Shown here one piece after another: positions 5,941-6,743 of a DNA stretch of 6,743 nucleotides (position 1 is its first letter; each line of letters begins with the position of its first letter). Both the position numbers and the translations under genes were made by a program. The stretch spans positions 1-6,743 of the forward strand of contig JBOGFI010000176.1 of the NCBI GenBank assembly GCA_050743365.1, written 5' to 3'. Under the pieces are notes generated by a model. It ran no database searches, was not told the origin of the DNA, and was given only the letters and a program-made list of their open reading frames with translations. This DNA comes from JBOGFI01 sp050743365 (GTDB lineage Bacteria > Actinomycetota > Acidimicrobiia > IMCC26256 > JACDBD01).

Positions 5941-6139
5941 TCGGCTCGGCCGGGCGGGTTCGGCACCGTCGATCGCTTCGAGCCCGTAGGACGGCGACTG
6001 CCAGCGTGTCGTCGGCCTCGAAGCGCCGGAAGACCGCGGCGAGCTCGTGCGCGGTGGGACCGTCGACCGCGCTCGCGGCCTCGGGGCGGTCCAGCGTGAC
6101 GATCGCCACCAGGCCGTCGGTCTCGTAGTGCACGGCCAC
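5941..6139 (-). pseudogene. Remnant of an enoyl-CoA hydratase gene (5' fragment)
   Basis: From a GTG at 6139 (or 6133, preceded by AAGAGG), the minus strand encodes VAVHYETDGLVAIVTLDRPE, then AASAVDGPTAHELAAVFRRF and EADDTLAVAVL. This is the N-terminal strand-turn-helix of a crotonase/enoyl-CoA hydratase (usual form: LDRPEA.NAVDGPTA..L...FR.F). Immediately after AVAVL (5987), the segment that should hold the oxyanion-hole glycines (GAGG.FCAGAD) is absent. A weak continuation GLEAIDGAEPARPSR appears in another frame (5985-5941), consistent with an internal deletion of about 12 codons. Nothing follows before the convergent sigma-factor stop at 5921, so about 200 further residues are missing. 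No active enzyme can be made. The open frame reading on into 5570 is antisense to the sigma gene and meaningless. Confidence 0.7.
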
Positions 6140-6154
6140 CTCTTTGCGCCTGCG

Positions 6155-6181
6155 TGTCACATCTCTGCGCCGCCGCGGGTC
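6155..6181 (+). promoter_or_regulatory. Second ECF41-like promoter, upstream of the small barrel protein gene
   Basis: TGTCACA (6155-6161), 16 bases, GGTC (6178-6181): the same boxes and spacing as the element at 4981-5007. The two share 21 of 27 bases, including TGTCACATC at the start and CGCGGGTC at the end. It ends 33 bases before the ATG at 6215 and lies just upstream of the divergent hydratase remnant. This predicts that the sigma factor encoded at 5046 transcribes the downstream gene. Confidence 0.75.
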
Positions 6182-6214
6182 ATTGCGTTGAAACGACCCG
6201 AAAGAAGCGAAGTT

Positions 6215-6535
6215 ATGAGCGTACTCACGGTGCGAGCCAAGCTGAAGGAAGAGCACGTCGCGGACGCCGAGGCGGCGGTGAAGCGCATGTTCGCGGCCAT
6301 CGAGCGCGAAAGGCTCGAGGGAATCCGCTACGCGTCGGTCAAGCTGGAGGATGGCGTGACGTTCCTGGCCATGCTGGAGGTCGAGGACGGCGTGGAGAAC
6401 CCGCTCCCCAGCCTGCCGGAGGCCCAGGAGTTCTACGACAGCCTGCCGGGATGGTACGCCGAGGAGCCGGAGGTCGGACCGGGAACGGTGGTCGGGACCT
6501 ACCGGCTCTTCTCCGACGCCGTCACGGCAGGATGA
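6215..6535 (+). CDS. Small dimeric alpha/beta-barrel (ABM-like) protein
   Basis: A 106-residue protein with the order of a ferredoxin-like half-barrel: strand MSVLTVRAKL, helix VADAEAAVKRMFAAIERER (15-33), strand IRYASVKLEDG (37-47), strand VTFLAMLEVED (48-58), helix LPEAQEFYDSLPGWY (67-81), final strand TVVGTYRLF (91-99). This resembles the ABM/DABB superfamily, whose members are small monooxygenases or ligand binders acting as dimers. No catalytic residues can be assigned, so an enzymatic role is not claimed. The ATG at 6215 has only a weak purine-rich leader (AAGAAGCGAAG). The ECF41-like promoter at 6155-6181 makes it a likely target of the nearby sigma factor. Its end overlaps the convergent QueA-like gene by 14 bases. 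Confidence 0.75.
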   Translation: MSVLTVRAKLKEEHVADAEAAVKRMFAAIERERLEGIRYASVKLEDGVTFLAMLEVEDGVENPLPSLPEAQEFYDSLPGWYAEEPEVGPGTVVGTYRLFSDAVTAG

Positions 6536-6743
6536 GGTGCGAGTCGCCGAACTCGCGCCAGAGGTAGCCGTGCTCGACCGCGGCGACGTAGGAGCGCTCG
6601 ATGGTCTCCTCGCCGGCGATCGCCGTGAAGCATCTGCAGATGCGACGCGGCTGGCTCGTGCGAGCCGGTGCCGATCCCGTCGACCGCGTGGACGCCGCGG
6701 TCGGGCGTGACGACGAGCGTGGTCCAGCCTCGCCGGGCTGGAC
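6522..6743 (-). CDS. queA: QueA-family S-adenosylmethionine:tRNA ribosyltransferase-isomerase, C-terminal part, frameshifted
   Basis: The minus strand enters from the right edge with GWTTLVVTPDRGVHAVDGIG, then TGSHEPAASHLQML. After a one-base phase change near 6630-6624 it continues TAIAGEETIERSYVAAVEHG and YLWREFGDSHLILP, ending at a TGA (6524-6522). The order matches the C-terminal end of QueA (V.DAL.T.FH.P.S.L..L.....AG......Y..A....Y.....GD...I), which adds the cyclopentene-diol moiety of queuosine to tRNA from SAM. The His in SHEP and the GD near the end are conserved family positions. One extra base lies in CTTCACGG; removing it gives a continuous family match. The N-terminal two thirds lie outside the window. 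A QueA-like paralogue with another role is possible. The stop lies inside the end of the convergent gene at 6215. Confidence 0.75.
   Translation of the reverse strand, partial: VQPGEAGPRSSSRPTAASTRSTGSAPARTSQPRRICRCFTAIAGEETIERSYVAAVEHGYLWREFGDSHLILP

Noticed and set aside
4983..5966. Long minus-strand open frame opposite the sigma factor
   Set aside because: Antisense shadow of a strongly conserved gene, with no recognisable domain; typical of GC-rich DNA.
5570..6256. A 228-residue minus-strand protein with an enoyl-CoA hydratase start
   Set aside because: Only residues encoded at 6139-5987 resemble a hydratase; the rest is antisense to the sigma gene or upstream of the likely GTG start.

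Overview
The window is GC-rich chromosomal DNA with typical actinobacterial codon use: almost every third position is G or C, GTG starts are common and coding is dense. The gene families (LVIVD-repeat secreted propellers, an ECF41/SigJ-like sigma factor with a SnoaL tail, a QueA-like protein) fit Actinomycetota. A deep-branching group such as Thermoleophilia is possible, but this is inference only. I see no rRNA, tRNA, CRISPR array or insertion sequence.

Left third (1-2728): two secreted proteins diverge from a 570-base intergenic region. On the minus strand is the start of a choice-of-anchor-B protein, cut by the window edge. On the plus strand is a complete secreted LVIVD-repeat beta-propeller with an inserted PA (protease-associated) domain. 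A gene-poor stretch (2729-3173) follows.

Middle (3174-4927): a MerR-family regulator gene is read leftwards, divergent from two overlapping SAM-dependent methyltransferase genes. Between them is a textbook MerR-type promoter: TTGACT, a 19-bp spacer carrying the palindrome TTGAAG-TGCG-CTTCAA, then GATGAT. The regulator and the first methyltransferase carry single-base frameshifts, yet their conserved sequence continues in neighbouring frames. The long uninterrupted frame across both methyltransferases is therefore an artefact of those shifts; the true second gene starts at a GTG overlapping the first gene's TGA.

Right third (4981-6743): an ECF41/SigJ-like sigma factor has TGTCACA-N16-GGTC just upstream. 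The same element with identical spacing recurs upstream of a small dimeric alpha/beta-barrel (ABM-like) protein gene about 1.2 kb away, suggesting a local sigma-factor regulon that includes autoregulation. Between them is a decayed 5' fragment of an enoyl-CoA hydratase gene on the minus strand. The window ends in the C-terminal part of a QueA-family gene on the minus strand, which also has a +1 shift and overlaps the small gene tail to tail.

Four indel-type frame breaks in three genes, plus the hydratase remnant, lie within about 3.5 kb, while four other genes in the window are intact. Either the consensus contains indel errors or this neighbourhood is decaying; read-level data would decide.
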